NCBI GenBank assembly: GCA_947466535.1
Contig: CANIEV010000018.1
Coordinates: 1 to 38,194, forward strand
From: Betaproteobacteria bacterium
GTDB taxonomy: Bacteria > Pseudomonadota > Gammaproteobacteria > Burkholderiales > SG8-39
Direction: 5' to 3'
Length of the DNA stretch: 38,194 nt
The notes below the pieces were generated by a model. The model was not told the origin of the DNA. It worked only from the letters and a program-made list of their open reading frames with translations, and ran no database searches. Below are positions 26,484 through 35,505 of this stretch, piece by piece. Both the position numbers and the translations under genes were made by a program. Position 1 is the first letter of the stretch; each line of letters starts with the position of its first letter.

Positions 26484-27029
26484 ATGGACCCGATCAAGAT
26501 TCCTTCGTTTGCACAACCCCTGGCCGATTGGCAGAAGGCCGCAATCGATGCCAGCCTCGCAAGCGCGCGCAGCGCGCTGGAAGGTGCGGAACAGCTCATG
26601 AGACTCAATCTCGCGACCGCACGCGCGACGCTCGAACAGCAAAGCCTGGTCGCCCAGGAGATTCTCGCAGTGAAGGATCCGCAGCAACTCGAGGCGCTGC
26701 GCGTGAAGCTCGCCCAGACAAGCATGCAGAACAGCGCGAGCTATGCCCACGCCATCTACGAGATCGTTAGCGAATCACAGGCGAAGCTCACAACGCTCGC
26801 TCAGGAACAGATGTCACAACTCAGCGAGGGTGCAAGCAAGGCAACGGCCGCGATGGGCCAGGGCGCACCCGGAGCGGACCTCGCCGCCAATGCGCTCAAG
26901 TCCACGATGGCCGCATCCACCTCGATGCTTGAAAGCCTGAGAAAGGCCAGCCAGCAATTCGCAGAATTGTCGGAAACCAATATGAAAGCGGTGACCTCGA
27001 GCATGTTCAACAGCGGAAAAGGCAAGTAG
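26484..27029 (+). CDS. phaP: Phasin, PHB granule-associated protein
   Basis: This 181-residue, wholly helical protein coats PHB granules and limits their size. It has the phasin-family start (IPSFAQPLADWQKAAIDASL), repeated amphipathic helices (LNLATARATLEQQSLVAQEI, KDPQQLEALRVKLAQTS) and an Ala/Ser-rich end. Length and composition are typical of phasin family 2. GAGAGGAG is six bases before the ATG. The divergent PhaR and the phaB genes downstream on the other strand support the role. Confidence 0.93.
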   Translation: MDPIKIPSFAQPLADWQKAAIDASLASARSALEGAEQLMRLNLATARATLEQQSLVAQEILAVKDPQQLEALRVKLAQTSMQNSASYAHAIYEIVSESQAKLTTLAQEQMSQLSEGASKATAAMGQGAPGADLAANALKSTMAASTSMLESLRKASQQFAELSETNMKAVTSSMFNSGKGK

Positions 27030-27095
27030 CCGCAGCGCCCCGATTCACCTCCAATCCGACGGTACAAACAGAAACGAGCTGACGCGAGGCGCCAT

Positions 27096-27839
27096 CTATT
27101 GCATATGCTGGCCACCGTTGATTGCGATATTCGCACCGGTAACAAACGCGGCTTCTTCGGAGCAAAGATAAATGATCAGGCCCGCGACTTCCTCGGGTTT
27201 GCCGAGCCGGCCAACCGGAATCTGCGGCAGGATCTTGGAGTCGAGAATTTCCTTCGGTATGGCAGTCACCATTTTCGTGCCGATGTACCCGGGCGAGATT
27301 GTGTTGACCGTCACACCCTTCCGGGCGGACTCGAGCGAAAGCGACTTGGTGAATCCATGCATACCGGACTTGGCCGCTGCATAGTTGGTCTGGCCGAATG
27401 CACCTTTTGACCCGTTGACCGACGACACGTTGATGACGCGCCCCCATCCGCGATCCATCATTCCGTCGTAGACGTGCTTGGTCATGTTGAAAACCGAGTC
27501 GAGATTGGTGCGGATCACGGCATCCCAATCGGCCTTGCCCATCTTGCGAAACGTCATGTCGCGCGTGATGCCGGCGTTGTTGACCAGGATATCTATTTGG
27601 CCGACTTCGGCCGTTACCTTTGCAACACACGATTTCGCGGAATCAAAATCACCCACATCGCACGGATACGCACGAACCTCGTAGCCCTTGCCCTTCATTT
27701 CGGCAACCCAGGCGTCTGCCTTGGTGTTCGAAGGTGAGTACGTGACAACGACGCGATAACCCGCATCGGCCATCTTGGTGCTGATCACCTCGCCCAAGCC
27801 CCCCATGCCTCCGGTAATCAATGCGATGCGCTGAGCCAT
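27096..27839 (-). CDS. phaB: Acetoacetyl-CoA reductase PhaB (copy 1)
   Basis: The 247-residue short-chain dehydrogenase reduces acetoacetyl-CoA to (R)-3-hydroxybutyryl-CoA with NADPH. It has ITGGMGGLG at the nucleotide site, NNAGITRD, catalytic Ser in VINVSSVNG, and YAAAK (Tyr, Lys), with PhaB-typical KGAFGQTNYAAAKSGMHGFT and a terminal GGQHM. A strong Shine-Dalgarno (GAGGAGGGG) precedes the ATG. A second phaB lies 162 bases upstream. The two are similar along the whole length but clearly divergent, so this is an old duplication or a second acquisition. Confidence 0.94.
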   Translation of the reverse strand: MAQRIALITGGMGGLGEVISTKMADAGYRVVVTYSPSNTKADAWVAEMKGKGYEVRAYPCDVGDFDSAKSCVAKVTAEVGQIDILVNNAGITRDMTFRKMGKADWDAVIRTNLDSVFNMTKHVYDGMMDRGWGRVINVSSVNGSKGAFGQTNYAAAKSGMHGFTKSLSLESARKGVTVNTISPGYIGTKMVTAIPKEILDSKILPQIPVGRLGKPEEVAGLIIYLCSEEAAFVTGANIAINGGQHMQ

Positions 27840-27920
27840 GTGCCTGCCCCTCCTCGTTGGTTGCGATCAGATGCCGGGACAATTATCACATCCCGCGAGC
27901 GCGTTCGTCTGCACCAGAAT

Positions 27921-27946
27921 GGCACGGGGCCGCACGCCCCCGTGCC
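27921..27946. other. GC-rich hairpin between the two phaB genes
   Basis: GGCACGGGG (27921-27929) pairs perfectly with CCCCGTGCC (27938-27946) over an eight-base loop. No T-run follows on either strand, so it is more likely an intercistronic mRNA structure or partial attenuator than a full terminator. Confidence 0.6.
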
Positions 27947-28001
27947 TGCAATTCCAAGGCCTTCCGCCTTCGACGACGCGCTGGCCGGTTGCGACGAGCG
28001 A

Positions 28002-28742
28002 TCAGGTCATGTGCAAGCCGCCGTTGATGGAAATATTGGAACCGGTGATATACCCCGCTTCGTCCGAGGCGAGATAGGCAACCAGACCGGCGATTTCCTG
28101 CGGGTCGGCAAGCCTGCCCATCGGGATCCCGTCAACGATGGACTTGAGGATTTCCGGCTTGATCGCTTTGACCATGTCGGTGGCCACGTAACCCGGTGAG
28201 ACGGTATTGACGGTCACCCCCTTCTTGACAACTTCCTGCGCGAGCGCCTTGGTGAAACCGTGCATGCCGGCCTTCGCCGCAGAATAATTGGTCTGTCCGA
28301 ACTGCCCTTTGAGTGCGTTCACCGAGGACATGTTGATGATTCGCCCCCAGCCACGCTCGGTCATGCCCTCCACCACCTGGCGCGTCACGTTGAACACCGA
28401 ATTCAAATTGGTGTTGATCACCGAATACCAGTCGTTCGGCGACATGCGCTTGAACACGCCGTCACGCGTGATGCCTGCATTGTTGACAAGAATGTCTACC
28501 GGGCCGACGACCGCCGTGATCTGGTAGAACATCTGCGCGCACGAATCGAAGTCGTCGACATTTCCTTCCGCCGCATAGACTTGGAATCCCTCTGCGCGCA
28601 TCGATGACAGCCACTCTTCCTTTTTATCGTAGCCCGGCAGACACCCGGCCACGACCGTGGCCCCGTTGCTCGCGAGGCGTCGACATATCGCTGAACCGAT
28701 CCCGCCCATGCCGCCCGTCACGAACGCAATACGCTGAGTCAT
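28002..28742 (-). CDS. phaB: Acetoacetyl-CoA reductase PhaB (copy 2)
   Basis: A 246-residue short-chain dehydrogenase of the PhaB type: VTGGMGGIG at the NADPH site, NNAGITRDGVF, the Ser in IINMSSVNALKG, and YSAAK for Tyr and Lys, with FGQTNYSAAKAGMHGFTKAL and terminal GGLHMT. I chose ATG 28742; GTG 28748 is also in frame. An AGG sits about seven bases upstream. It directly follows phaA, the standard phaA-phaB order, so this may be the principal PHB reductase. The N-terminal half differs most from copy 1 (for example GCLPGYDKKEEWLSSM). Confidence 0.93.
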   Translation of the reverse strand: MTQRIAFVTGGMGGIGSAICRRLASNGATVVAGCLPGYDKKEEWLSSMRAEGFQVYAAEGNVDDFDSCAQMFYQITAVVGPVDILVNNAGITRDGVFKRMSPNDWYSVINTNLNSVFNVTRQVVEGMTERGWGRIINMSSVNALKGQFGQTNYSAAKAGMHGFTKALAQEVVKKGVTVNTVSPGYVATDMVKAIKPEILKSIVDGIPMGRLADPQEIAGLVAYLASDEAGYITGSNISINGGLHMT

Positions 28743-28834
28743 TTTCACGCCTGTCTTCTGGATTCGTCATCGCCCGGAACGGGCGCGTTGGAGATGTCGA
28801 GGGGAATCCCTCCTACCGTGGTTGCCTTCCGGAA

Positions 28835-30013
28835 CTACCGCTCGATCGCGAGCGCCACGCCCATGCCCCCACCGATGCAGAGCGCGGCCATGCCGCGTTT
28901 GGCGTCCCGACGAATCATTTCGTGCAGAAGCGTCACGAGAATCCGGCAACCCGACGCACCAATCGGGTGGCCGAGCGCGATCGCGCCGCCGTTCACATTT
29001 ACCTTGGATGTATCCCATCCCATCTGGCGGTTCACGGCAATCGCCTGCGCGGCGAACGCTTCATTGATTTCCATCAGGTCGGGGTCTTTCGCCGTCCAGC
29101 CGGCGCGCGCGAGACAACGCTGGCTTGCCGATACCGGCCCCATACCCATGATTTTCGGATCGACACCGGCGCTTGCGTAAGCCTTGATCCGTGCGAGGGG
29201 CTTGAGTCCCAGTTCGATTGCTTTCTTCCCGGACATCATGATGACGGCGGCTGCGCCATCGTTGATCCCGGAGGCATTGCCGGCCGTCACCGTGCCGTTC
29301 TTGTCGAATGCCGGCTTGAGGGCAGCCATGGCTTCAACCGTCGAGCCGTGACGCGGATACTCGTCGGTATCGAACACCAGCGGCGCGCCTTTGCGCTGCG
29401 GAATTTCCACCGGAATGATCTCGTCCTTGAATTTTCCGGCTTTCTGAGCGGCTTCCGCCTTTTGTTGCGAAAGCGCAGCGAATTCATCCTGGTCCTGGCG
29501 CGAGACGCCGAACTTCTGTGCAACATTCTCCGCCGTGACACCCATGTGGTACTGGTTGAATACGTCCCACAGACCATCGACAATCATCGAATCGACGAGT
29601 TTGGCATCCCCCATACGGAAGCCGTCGCGTGAACCGAGCATCACGTGAGGTGCCAGGCTCATGTTCTCCTGGCCGCCTGCGATGACGATATCCGCGTCCC
29701 CCGCCATGATCGCCTGCGCCGCGAGATGTGTGGCCTTCAGTCCGGACCCGCAGACCTTGTTGATCGTCATCGCGGGAACCATGTCAGGCAGGCCCGACTT
29801 GATGCCGGCCTGGCGCGCCCCGTTCTGGCCGATGCCTGCGGTCAAAACCTGGCCGAAGATCAACTCCGACACCTGGTCCGGCTTGACGCCGGACTTCGCC
29901 AGCAGGGACTTGATCACCAGCGCGCCCAGATCCGATGCGGCAATCTTCGAGAGCGCCCCCCCAAACTTTCCTATTGCTGTGCGACCAGCGGCTACGATTA
30001 CGACTTCGGTCAT
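28835..30013 (-). CDS. phaA: Acetyl-CoA acetyltransferase PhaA
   Basis: The 392-residue thiolase condenses two acetyl-CoA to acetoacetyl-CoA, the first step to PHB. The active-site Cys is C88 in [11 protein letters not shown], the general bases lie in [10 protein letters not shown] and ALCIGGGMG, and the enzyme ends GVALAIER. The Shine-Dalgarno AGGAGAG is five bases upstream. It lies between phaC and phaB on the same strand. A perfect eight-base hairpin (30042-30063) precedes it without a T-run. Confidence 0.95.
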   Translation of the reverse strand: MTEVVIVAAGRTAIGKFGGALSKIAASDLGALVIKSLLAKSGVKPDQVSELIFGQVLTAGIGQNGARQAGIKSGLPDMVPAMTINKVCGSGLKATHLAAQAIMAGDADIVIAGGQENMSLAPHVMLGSRDGFRMGDAKLVDSMIVDGLWDVFNQYHMGVTAENVAQKFGVSRQDQDEFAALSQQKAEAAQKAGKFKDEIIPVEIPQRKGAPLVFDTDEYPRHGSTVEAMAALKPAFDKNGTVTAGNASGINDGAAAVIMMSGKKAIELGLKPLARIKAYASAGVDPKIMGMGPVSASQRCLARAGWTAKDPDLMEINEAFAAQAIAVNRQMGWDTSKVNVNGGAIALGHPIGASGCRILVTLLHEMIRRDAKRGMAALCIGGGMGVALAIER

Positions 30014-30041
30014 GATTCTCTCCTGACGTTCACTTCATCAT

Positions 30042-30063
30042 GCGGAGAAAGCAGCTTCTCCGC
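30042..30063. other. Hairpin between phaC and phaA
   Basis: GCGGAGAA (30042-30049) and TTCTCCGC (30056-30063) form a perfect eight-base stem with a six-base loop, just upstream of the phaA Shine-Dalgarno on the minus strand. There is no T-run. It could set relative phaC and phaA levels by mRNA processing or stability. Confidence 0.55.
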
Positions 30064-30135
30064 GCTGGCTCCGGCGAGAACATCCAGCACATCAGGTCTG
30101 GCGATTCGCGACTGGAGGCGGGGCCTCGCGCAATG

Positions 30136-31845
30136 CTACGCGACCCTCTGTTTCACATATCTTCCCGGCGCCGGCTCGATCGGTCGGTGCTTCCGGTTTC
30201 CCATCGTTTGTCTCGGCGCAACCGATTCACCCGCAAACCGCGCGAGCCAGGCATCCCAATCCGACCACCAGCTCCCGGGACGTTCCTCGGCAGCCGCAAG
30301 CCATGCATCGGAATCGGCGATCGCCGTTCCGACCGCAGGCGCGACCCAGAAATTGCGCTTGTTCTTCGATGCCGGATTCACGATTCCCGCGATGTGGCCG
30401 CTCGCCCCGAGCACAAAGCGGCGCTCGCCCGAAATAAGACCCATCGTCCGGTAGGCGGTCTGCCAGGGGACGATGTGATCTTCGCGCGTCGCAAGCACGT
30501 AGGCAGGAATTGCAATGCGGCCGAGATCGACTGGCACACCGAGCATGGTTAGCGCGCCGGGATCGCGCAACCGGTTGTGCAGGTACATGTTGCGCAGATA
30601 CCAGCAATACATCGGTCCCGGCAGATTGGTCGAGTCGGCGTTCCAGAAAAGCAGGTCGAATGCCTCGGGCCGACGGCCCTTGAGGTAGTTGTTCACGACG
30701 TACGACCATACGAGGTCGTTCGCGCGCAGCGCGGAAAACACAAACCCCAGCTCGCGCCCCTGCATCAGTCCACCGCCGCCGATTGCGGACTCCCGTGCCG
30801 CGACACTCGCTTCGTCGACGAACATGCCGATTTCGCCGGTGTCCTTGAAATCCAGCATCGATGCGAGAAACGTTACGCTTTCCGCGATTTCCTCGCCGCG
30901 CGCCGCGAGCACCGCAAGCGCAGACCCCAGCAGCGTGCCGCCGACGCAAAAGCCGAGCGCGTTGACGCGGTCTGAACCCGAGATCTCCTTCGCGGTGGAC
31001 AGTGCCGCGATGACGCCGTGTTCCAGATAGTCGTCCCAAGTCTGGCTCGCATCGGCTTCGGTGACGTTGCGCCAGGACACCATGAACACGGTGTTGCCGC
31101 GCTCGACGGCGAAGCGCACGAACGAGTTTTCCGGCGCCAGATCGAGGATGTAGAACTTGTTGATGCACGGCGGCACGATCACGAGCGGCCGTGCGCGAAC
31201 CTTGTCAGAAGCGGGAGCGTACTGGATCAGCTGGATCAGGTCGTTCTCGAACACCACCTGCCCCGGGGATACCGCGACGTTGCGCCCGACTTCAAAGCTT
31301 GATTCGTCAGTCGTGGATATCCGCCCCTTGCCCACGTCTTCGACGAGGTTGAGTATTCCTCGCGTAATGGTTTCGCCGCGCGATTCGAGGGCGAGTTTCA
31401 AAGCATCCGGATTGGTGGCTGCAAAATTCGCCGGACTCATCGCGTCAACGAGCTGGCGGGTCGCGAACCGCAGACGTTCTTTCTGCAGCGGCTCGAGCTC
31501 GAGAACTTCGACCGCGTCCACCAGATACTTTGCGTTGATCAGATAGCTTTGCCGCAGGTAGTCGAAATACGGCGACGACTTCCAGCTCTCCGACGAAAAC
31601 CTGCGATCTCCTCGCTCGGGCGAGGCGACCGGTTCCTTGCTTGATTCCAGCATCGCCCTCCAGAGCGTCGAATGCCTCTGTGCTGTTTCGGCCTGCAGGC
31701 GGCTCAGCCGCACGGCAACATCGCTCACCGACGACCAGGCTGCGGTCCCAGAGCCGTCCGTTCCATGGACGCCCTTGAGCAAGGCGGAAAGAAACGCCTG
31801 ACCGGCCTGGCTGAACGGACTGTTGAAGGAGGGATCGGGTGACAC
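30136..31845 (-). CDS. phaC: Class I poly(3-hydroxyalkanoate) synthase PhaC
   Basis: The enzyme polymerises (R)-3-hydroxybutyryl-CoA on granules. The lipase-like box is GFCVGG, with the catalytic Cys, in VNALGFCVGGTLLG (about residue 293). The Asp is in REDHIVPWQTAY and the His in GASGHIAGIVNPASKNK, and WWSDWDAWLARFAG near the end is typical of class I. I chose GTG 31845 (VSPDPSFNSPFSQAG, 569 residues) because GGGAGAG lies just upstream. The farther GTG 31905 would lie upstream of the transcription start predicted from the promoter at 31891-31919. It heads the phaC-phaA-phaB group. Confidence 0.95.
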   Translation of the reverse strand: MSPDPSFNSPFSQAGQAFLSALLKGVHGTDGSGTAAWSSVSDVAVRLSRLQAETAQRHSTLWRAMLESSKEPVASPERGDRRFSSESWKSSPYFDYLRQSYLINAKYLVDAVEVLELEPLQKERLRFATRQLVDAMSPANFAATNPDALKLALESRGETITRGILNLVEDVGKGRISTTDESSFEVGRNVAVSPGQVVFENDLIQLIQYAPASDKVRARPLVIVPPCINKFYILDLAPENSFVRFAVERGNTVFMVSWRNVTEADASQTWDDYLEHGVIAALSTAKEISGSDRVNALGFCVGGTLLGSALAVLAARGEEIAESVTFLASMLDFKDTGEIGMFVDEASVAARESAIGGGGLMQGRELGFVFSALRANDLVWSYVVNNYLKGRRPEAFDLLFWNADSTNLPGPMYCWYLRNMYLHNRLRDPGALTMLGVPVDLGRIAIPAYVLATREDHIVPWQTAYRTMGLISGERRFVLGASGHIAGIVNPASKNKRNFWVAPAVGTAIADSDAWLAAAEERPGSWWSDWDAWLARFAGESVAPRQTMGNRKHRPIEPAPGRYVKQRVA

Positions 31846-31890
31846 TCGCTCTCCCGACGGATGGGCAGGAATGCCCCCGGGTAACTGAGG

Positions 31891-31919
31891 ATTATTGCGC
31901 CGCACAATAGTCGTGTCAA
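31891..31919 (-). promoter_or_regulatory. Sigma70 promoter of phaC
   Basis: On the minus strand a perfect -35 TTGACA (31914-31919) and a -10 AATAAT (31891-31896) are 17 bases apart. This places transcription start about 35 bases before GTG 31845. An imperfect dyad, ATTGTGCG-GCGCAAT (31894-31908), covers the spacer and part of the -10 box. Confidence 0.75.
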
Positions 31920-31950
31920 ACCGCTACATCCCCGCGGAAAAGCACCGGGG

Positions 31951-33294
31951 TCAGCGCTCTCTGCCAGCTTCCTGCAGCGTCCCCTGCACCGGCGAAAGAA
32001 TGTAATCCACCACGGTACGCCGACCAAGAAAAATTTCTGCACTGACCTGCATGCCCGGAGCGAGGCGAAACCGGCGTCCCTGTGATTGGACATCCCGGGC
32101 GTCCGTCGCGATGAGCGTCCTGTAGCCCGTGACCGGCAACACGTGCTCATCACCACCGCGCCGCCGCTCGAGATTTGTGGCCTGCGGAAGGTCATTCGCG
32201 TCCGGGCTGATGTGCACCACCCGGCCGTCGAGCGTACCGTAACGCTGAAAGGGATATGCTGCCATCTTGAGGCGAACGGATTGCCCGAGCTCGATCAAAC
32301 CGGCGTCGAGATGGGTCAGCCAGACCTCCGCCTGAAGCAGTTCATTGGACGGCACGACCGTCATCAATACCGTCCCCGACGAAACGACACTTCCTATCGT
32401 GCGGGTGGCAAGGTCCTTGACGACGCCATCGTGCGGCGCCTTCAGTTCGAGAAGCGACTGCCGATGGGACAGTTTATCCCTGTCCTGACGCAGACGATGC
32501 AGTGATGCCTCGGTATCGACCCGCTCGCCGTGAAGACCTTGCCTGTAAGCACTCTGCAGCTGGCTCAGCCGCTGCTGGCTCTGGGATATCGTGGCTTTGA
32601 GACTCGCCATCGTGAATTGTTGGGCAGCAAGGTCCTGTTCCTTCTCTATCCGATCCCGGCGCCGGTCGAGCAGCATCATCTTTCCCGCGAAGCCATCACG
32701 CGTCAGTTGATCGATGGCTGACTCCTGCTCTCGGTAAATCGGCAGGGTCCGACCCAGCTTGGCCTCGACCTCGATCGACATTTTCAGATCCTGCTCCGCC
32801 TTCACGAGAACCGCGCGTTCGGTGGCGAGGGTATCGATGTGCGCCTGCCGGCGGGCGCGATGCTGCTGATCGACTTGCGCGAACAGGACGGCAGGCTCGT
32901 CCGGTCGCCGGGAAAGCAATGTGCCGGACAGTTCAGCATCGATGCGGCGAAGCTGCAGGCGTCGAATCGCGATCTCGTTTGCGAGTTGACGCTCATCCGC
33001 ATCCGAGAGGCGAGGATCCATCCGTGCAAGAACCTGCCCTGCAACAACGCTTTCCCCCTCTCTTACCAGGATCTCTCTTACGATCCCGCTCTCCGCGGGT
33101 TGGACGATCTGGAGCTGGCTTGGTGTTATAAGCCGCCCTTGCGCCACCGCGACGACGTCAAGCTCTGCAACGAATGCCCATATGCAAGAGAGCAGGACGA
33201 GCGATGCCAGAATCCAGAGTGTTGCCGTCGCAATTCGAGGGGGTCGACCGGAAATCCAGTCCTGGGAAAAATCATCGGTCGATCTGGCGTTCAT
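31951..33294 (-). CDS. Type I secretion membrane-fusion (HlyD-family) adaptor
   Basis: The 447-residue protein links the inner-membrane ABC exporter to a TolC-like outer-membrane channel. After a cytoplasmic start there is one membrane segment (TATLWILASLVLLSCIWAFV). A lipoyl-like half (VQPAESGIVREILVREGESV), long coiled coils (about residues 110-290), the second lipoyl half (LELKAPHDGVVKDLATRTIG) and a C-terminal domain with GMQVSAEIFLGRRTVVDYIL follow. The start overlaps the stop of the ABC gene (ATGA), so the two are one operon. No TolC homologue or RTX-type substrate is encoded in the window. Confidence 0.92.
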   Translation of the reverse strand: MNARSTDDFSQDWISGRPPRIATATLWILASLVLLSCIWAFVAELDVVAVAQGRLITPSQLQIVQPAESGIVREILVREGESVVAGQVLARMDPRLSDADERQLANEIAIRRLQLRRIDAELSGTLLSRRPDEPAVLFAQVDQQHRARRQAHIDTLATERAVLVKAEQDLKMSIEVEAKLGRTLPIYREQESAIDQLTRDGFAGKMMLLDRRRDRIEKEQDLAAQQFTMASLKATISQSQQRLSQLQSAYRQGLHGERVDTEASLHRLRQDRDKLSHRQSLLELKAPHDGVVKDLATRTIGSVVSSGTVLMTVVPSNELLQAEVWLTHLDAGLIELGQSVRLKMAAYPFQRYGTLDGRVVHISPDANDLPQATNLERRRGGDEHVLPVTGYRTLIATDARDVQSQGRRFRLAPGMQVSAEIFLGRRTVVDYILSPVQGTLQEAGRER

Positions 33295-35372
33295 CGAGTA
33301 TGGCCAGCGTTTCCGAGGTCGATCCAGCGATCCGGGTTGAGCGACTCGGGAACCTGATGTGCGATGAAGAGCACGGTAACTCGCCCGCGCAATTTTGAAA
33401 TCGTAGCGCCGAGCAAATCGGAAGTGAGAGCGTCCAGCTGGCTGGTCGCCTCATCGAAAAGCAGAATCGCAGGACGCTTAAGAAGTGCGCGCGCGATGGC
33501 AATACGCTGCTTTTGCCCACCTGACAGACCCGCACCATGTTCGCCGAGTTGGGTGTTGTAACCCTGCGGCAGGGATTCGATGAAATCGTGTATCTCGGAA
33601 TAGCGACATGCGTTGACAACTTCGTCGAACGTTGCTGCAGGATTGGCACGAACAATGTTCTCGAAGACAGAACCCGTGAACAGGACGGTCTCCTGGGGCA
33701 CTACCCCAAGCTGCGAGCGCAGTTCGTTGACCGCAAGTGTTCGAAGGTCCCTTCCCCCTACACGGATCGCCCCTTCAAGAGGGATCACAAACCCCTGCAG
33801 CAGACGCGCAAGCGTGCTTTTTCCACTGCCTGACGTTCCGATGACCGCAACGCACGACCCCGAGGGAATCCGGATCGAAACCCGATCCAGGATCAGAGGC
33901 AGGGTCTCCATGTAGCGGTAGGAAACCGCGTCAAACTCTATCGAAGCATCCCGCAGGGTCGTGCGCGAAGGCGCTGTTGCGTACGGCTCCGAAGGCGCGT
34001 CCGAAATGTCCTTGATACGCCTGACCGCGATCGCCGCCTGCTGGAATTCCTGCCACAACCCCGCGATACGCAGCATCGGCTGGGCCATTCGTCCGGAAAA
34101 CATCTGGAAGGCCACCAGCATCCCGATGGTGAAGCCGTTGTTCTGCATGACCAGCCATGCTCCTGCACACAACACAAGCAGCGACATCATCTGCTCGATC
34201 CACTGTGCTGCCACGTTGTAAGTGGAAGCGAGCGATCTCGCAGAAAAACCGGCGCTGAGATAGTCCGAGATGTCGTTCTCGTAACGTCGAGCCAGCGGCG
34301 GTTCCATTTGAAGCGACTTGACTGTCTCTATGCCGGAAACATGCTCGGTAATGAACGCCTGGTTACGCGCACCGAGGAGAAATTGCCGGTCAAGCCGCCT
34401 GCGAAGCTCGGGGGCGACAAGGAGTGCGAGAGCTATCAGAGTCGACAGAGCCAGGACCGCGATCCATGACAAGGCAGGGCTGTACCAGAACATGGCCGCA
34501 GCAAATATCAACGCAAACGGCATTTCAATCAGCAGCAGCAATGCGGCGCCTGCGAGAAACTCGCGGATTGTTTCCACACCTTGCAACCGGGCGACAAGAG
34601 TACCGGTAGATCGGCGCTCGAAATACCGCGCAGGCAGCGCAAGAATGTGTGCGAATAGTCGCGTGGCTAGACGTGCGTCGACCCGGTTCCCGAGGTCAAG
34701 CAACAGGTACTGTCGCGCCCAGGAAATCACCGCGCCGAATGAGGTCGCGATCAGCATCGCCACTGCGATAACCCACAGGGTTTGCGGTGACTGGTGAACG
34801 GCCACCTTGTCTATCACCACTTGCGTGAGCAGCGGTGTCAGTAGCGAAAGAACCTGCAGGAACAACGAACCGAGGATCACCGCAACCCAGGTTGACCGAT
34901 ATCGCCACAATTCGCGGGCGACCCAGGAAAACCCGAACGACCAGGATGCACGTTCGTCAAGAGCGCCGTCCGGAATACTGGGTGAAAATGCTATGACGTC
35001 ATCGGTATAGCGCGCTTTCAACTCCGATAAATCAACTGACTTTGGACCCTGAAGTTCAGGCTCGAGTATTTCCGCGAGACCGTGATCGACCCCAAGCAGC
35101 AACGCTACTCCTCGAGGCGAGTGCTCCTCTTGCACAGCCCGGGAGAAGAGCAAACTCGGATTCGAACTGCGGGTTTCCCGTGAAATCGCGCCGGCATTTC
35201 GATACCGCAAACCTAGTGATTCTGTCGCGGAGAGGATTGCCTGCAAACCATGCGGCGGCGGAAACCGCTGGCGAAGCAGTCCCGGATCAAAAGGCAGACT
35301 ATGCAATCGGCAGAGATTGCCGATCGCCCAGACGAAGTGATCCCCGGAAACGTTCGGGTTCTCTACGGCCAT
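33291..35372 (-). CDS. Type I secretion ABC transporter (HlyB/LapB-type) with C39-like domain
   Basis: The 693-residue exporter has three parts. The N-terminal C39-like domain (about 1-130; DHFVWAIGNLCRLHSLPFDP) lacks the Cys and His of a working C39 peptidase at the expected places, as in HlyB, so it should bind rather than cleave the substrate. Membrane segments follow (about 150-430; WVAVILGSLFLQVLSLLTPL, LTQVVIDKVAVHQSPQTL). The ATPase shows Walker A GTSGSGKST, signature GAGLSGGQKQR, Walker B ILLFDEATSQLD and the His in FIAHQ. ATG 35372 has GGGAGG upstream. It is coupled to the HlyD gene; the substrate is unknown. Confidence 0.93.
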   Translation of the reverse strand: MAVENPNVSGDHFVWAIGNLCRLHSLPFDPGLLRQRFPPPHGLQAILSATESLGLRYRNAGAISRETRSSNPSLLFSRAVQEEHSPRGVALLLGVDHGLAEILEPELQGPKSVDLSELKARYTDDVIAFSPSIPDGALDERASWSFGFSWVARELWRYRSTWVAVILGSLFLQVLSLLTPLLTQVVIDKVAVHQSPQTLWVIAVAMLIATSFGAVISWARQYLLLDLGNRVDARLATRLFAHILALPARYFERRSTGTLVARLQGVETIREFLAGAALLLLIEMPFALIFAAAMFWYSPALSWIAVLALSTLIALALLVAPELRRRLDRQFLLGARNQAFITEHVSGIETVKSLQMEPPLARRYENDISDYLSAGFSARSLASTYNVAAQWIEQMMSLLVLCAGAWLVMQNNGFTIGMLVAFQMFSGRMAQPMLRIAGLWQEFQQAAIAVRRIKDISDAPSEPYATAPSRTTLRDASIEFDAVSYRYMETLPLILDRVSIRIPSGSCVAVIGTSGSGKSTLARLLQGFVIPLEGAIRVGGRDLRTLAVNELRSQLGVVPQETVLFTGSVFENIVRANPAATFDEVVNACRYSEIHDFIESLPQGYNTQLGEHGAGLSGGQKQRIAIARALLKRPAILLFDEATSQLDALTSDLLGATISKLRGRVTVLFIAHQVPESLNPDRWIDLGNAGHTR

Positions 35373-35424
35373 CCCGTCCTCCCGCGAGACTACGGGCGGG
35401 CCCTTTGCACCGCCCCCACCCAGC

Positions 35425-35454
35425 ATTCTTTGTGAGGGGGTGATTCGCTGTCAA
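35425..35454 (-). promoter_or_regulatory. Candidate promoter of the type I secretion operon
   Basis: On the minus strand a perfect TTGACA (35449-35454) stands 18 bases from AAGAAT (35425-35430). It would start transcription about 45 bases before the exporter ATG. Confidence 0.6.
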
Positions 35455-35462
35455 TCCCTGCG

Positions 35463-35493
35463 CGCTTGTTATCTCAATAGAAGATAGCAAGCG
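35463..35493. promoter_or_regulatory. 12-base inverted repeat beside the type I secretion promoter
   Basis: CGCTTGTTATCT (35463-35474) and AGATAGCAAGCG (35482-35493) are reverse complements at 11 of 12 positions, with a seven-base loop. The repeat ends nine bases upstream of the -35 box, a position suited to a regulator site. No T-run follows on either strand, so it is a poor terminator for the gene ending at 35506. Confidence 0.55.
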
Positions 35494-35505
35494 ATTGAAA
35501 AGTTG

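Noticed and set aside
31846-31905. Longer PhaC start at GTG 31905 (589 residues)
   Set aside because: That codon lies within the promoter spacer at 31891-31919; GTG 31845 has a good SD. If the promoter is wrong, the longer form would be possible.
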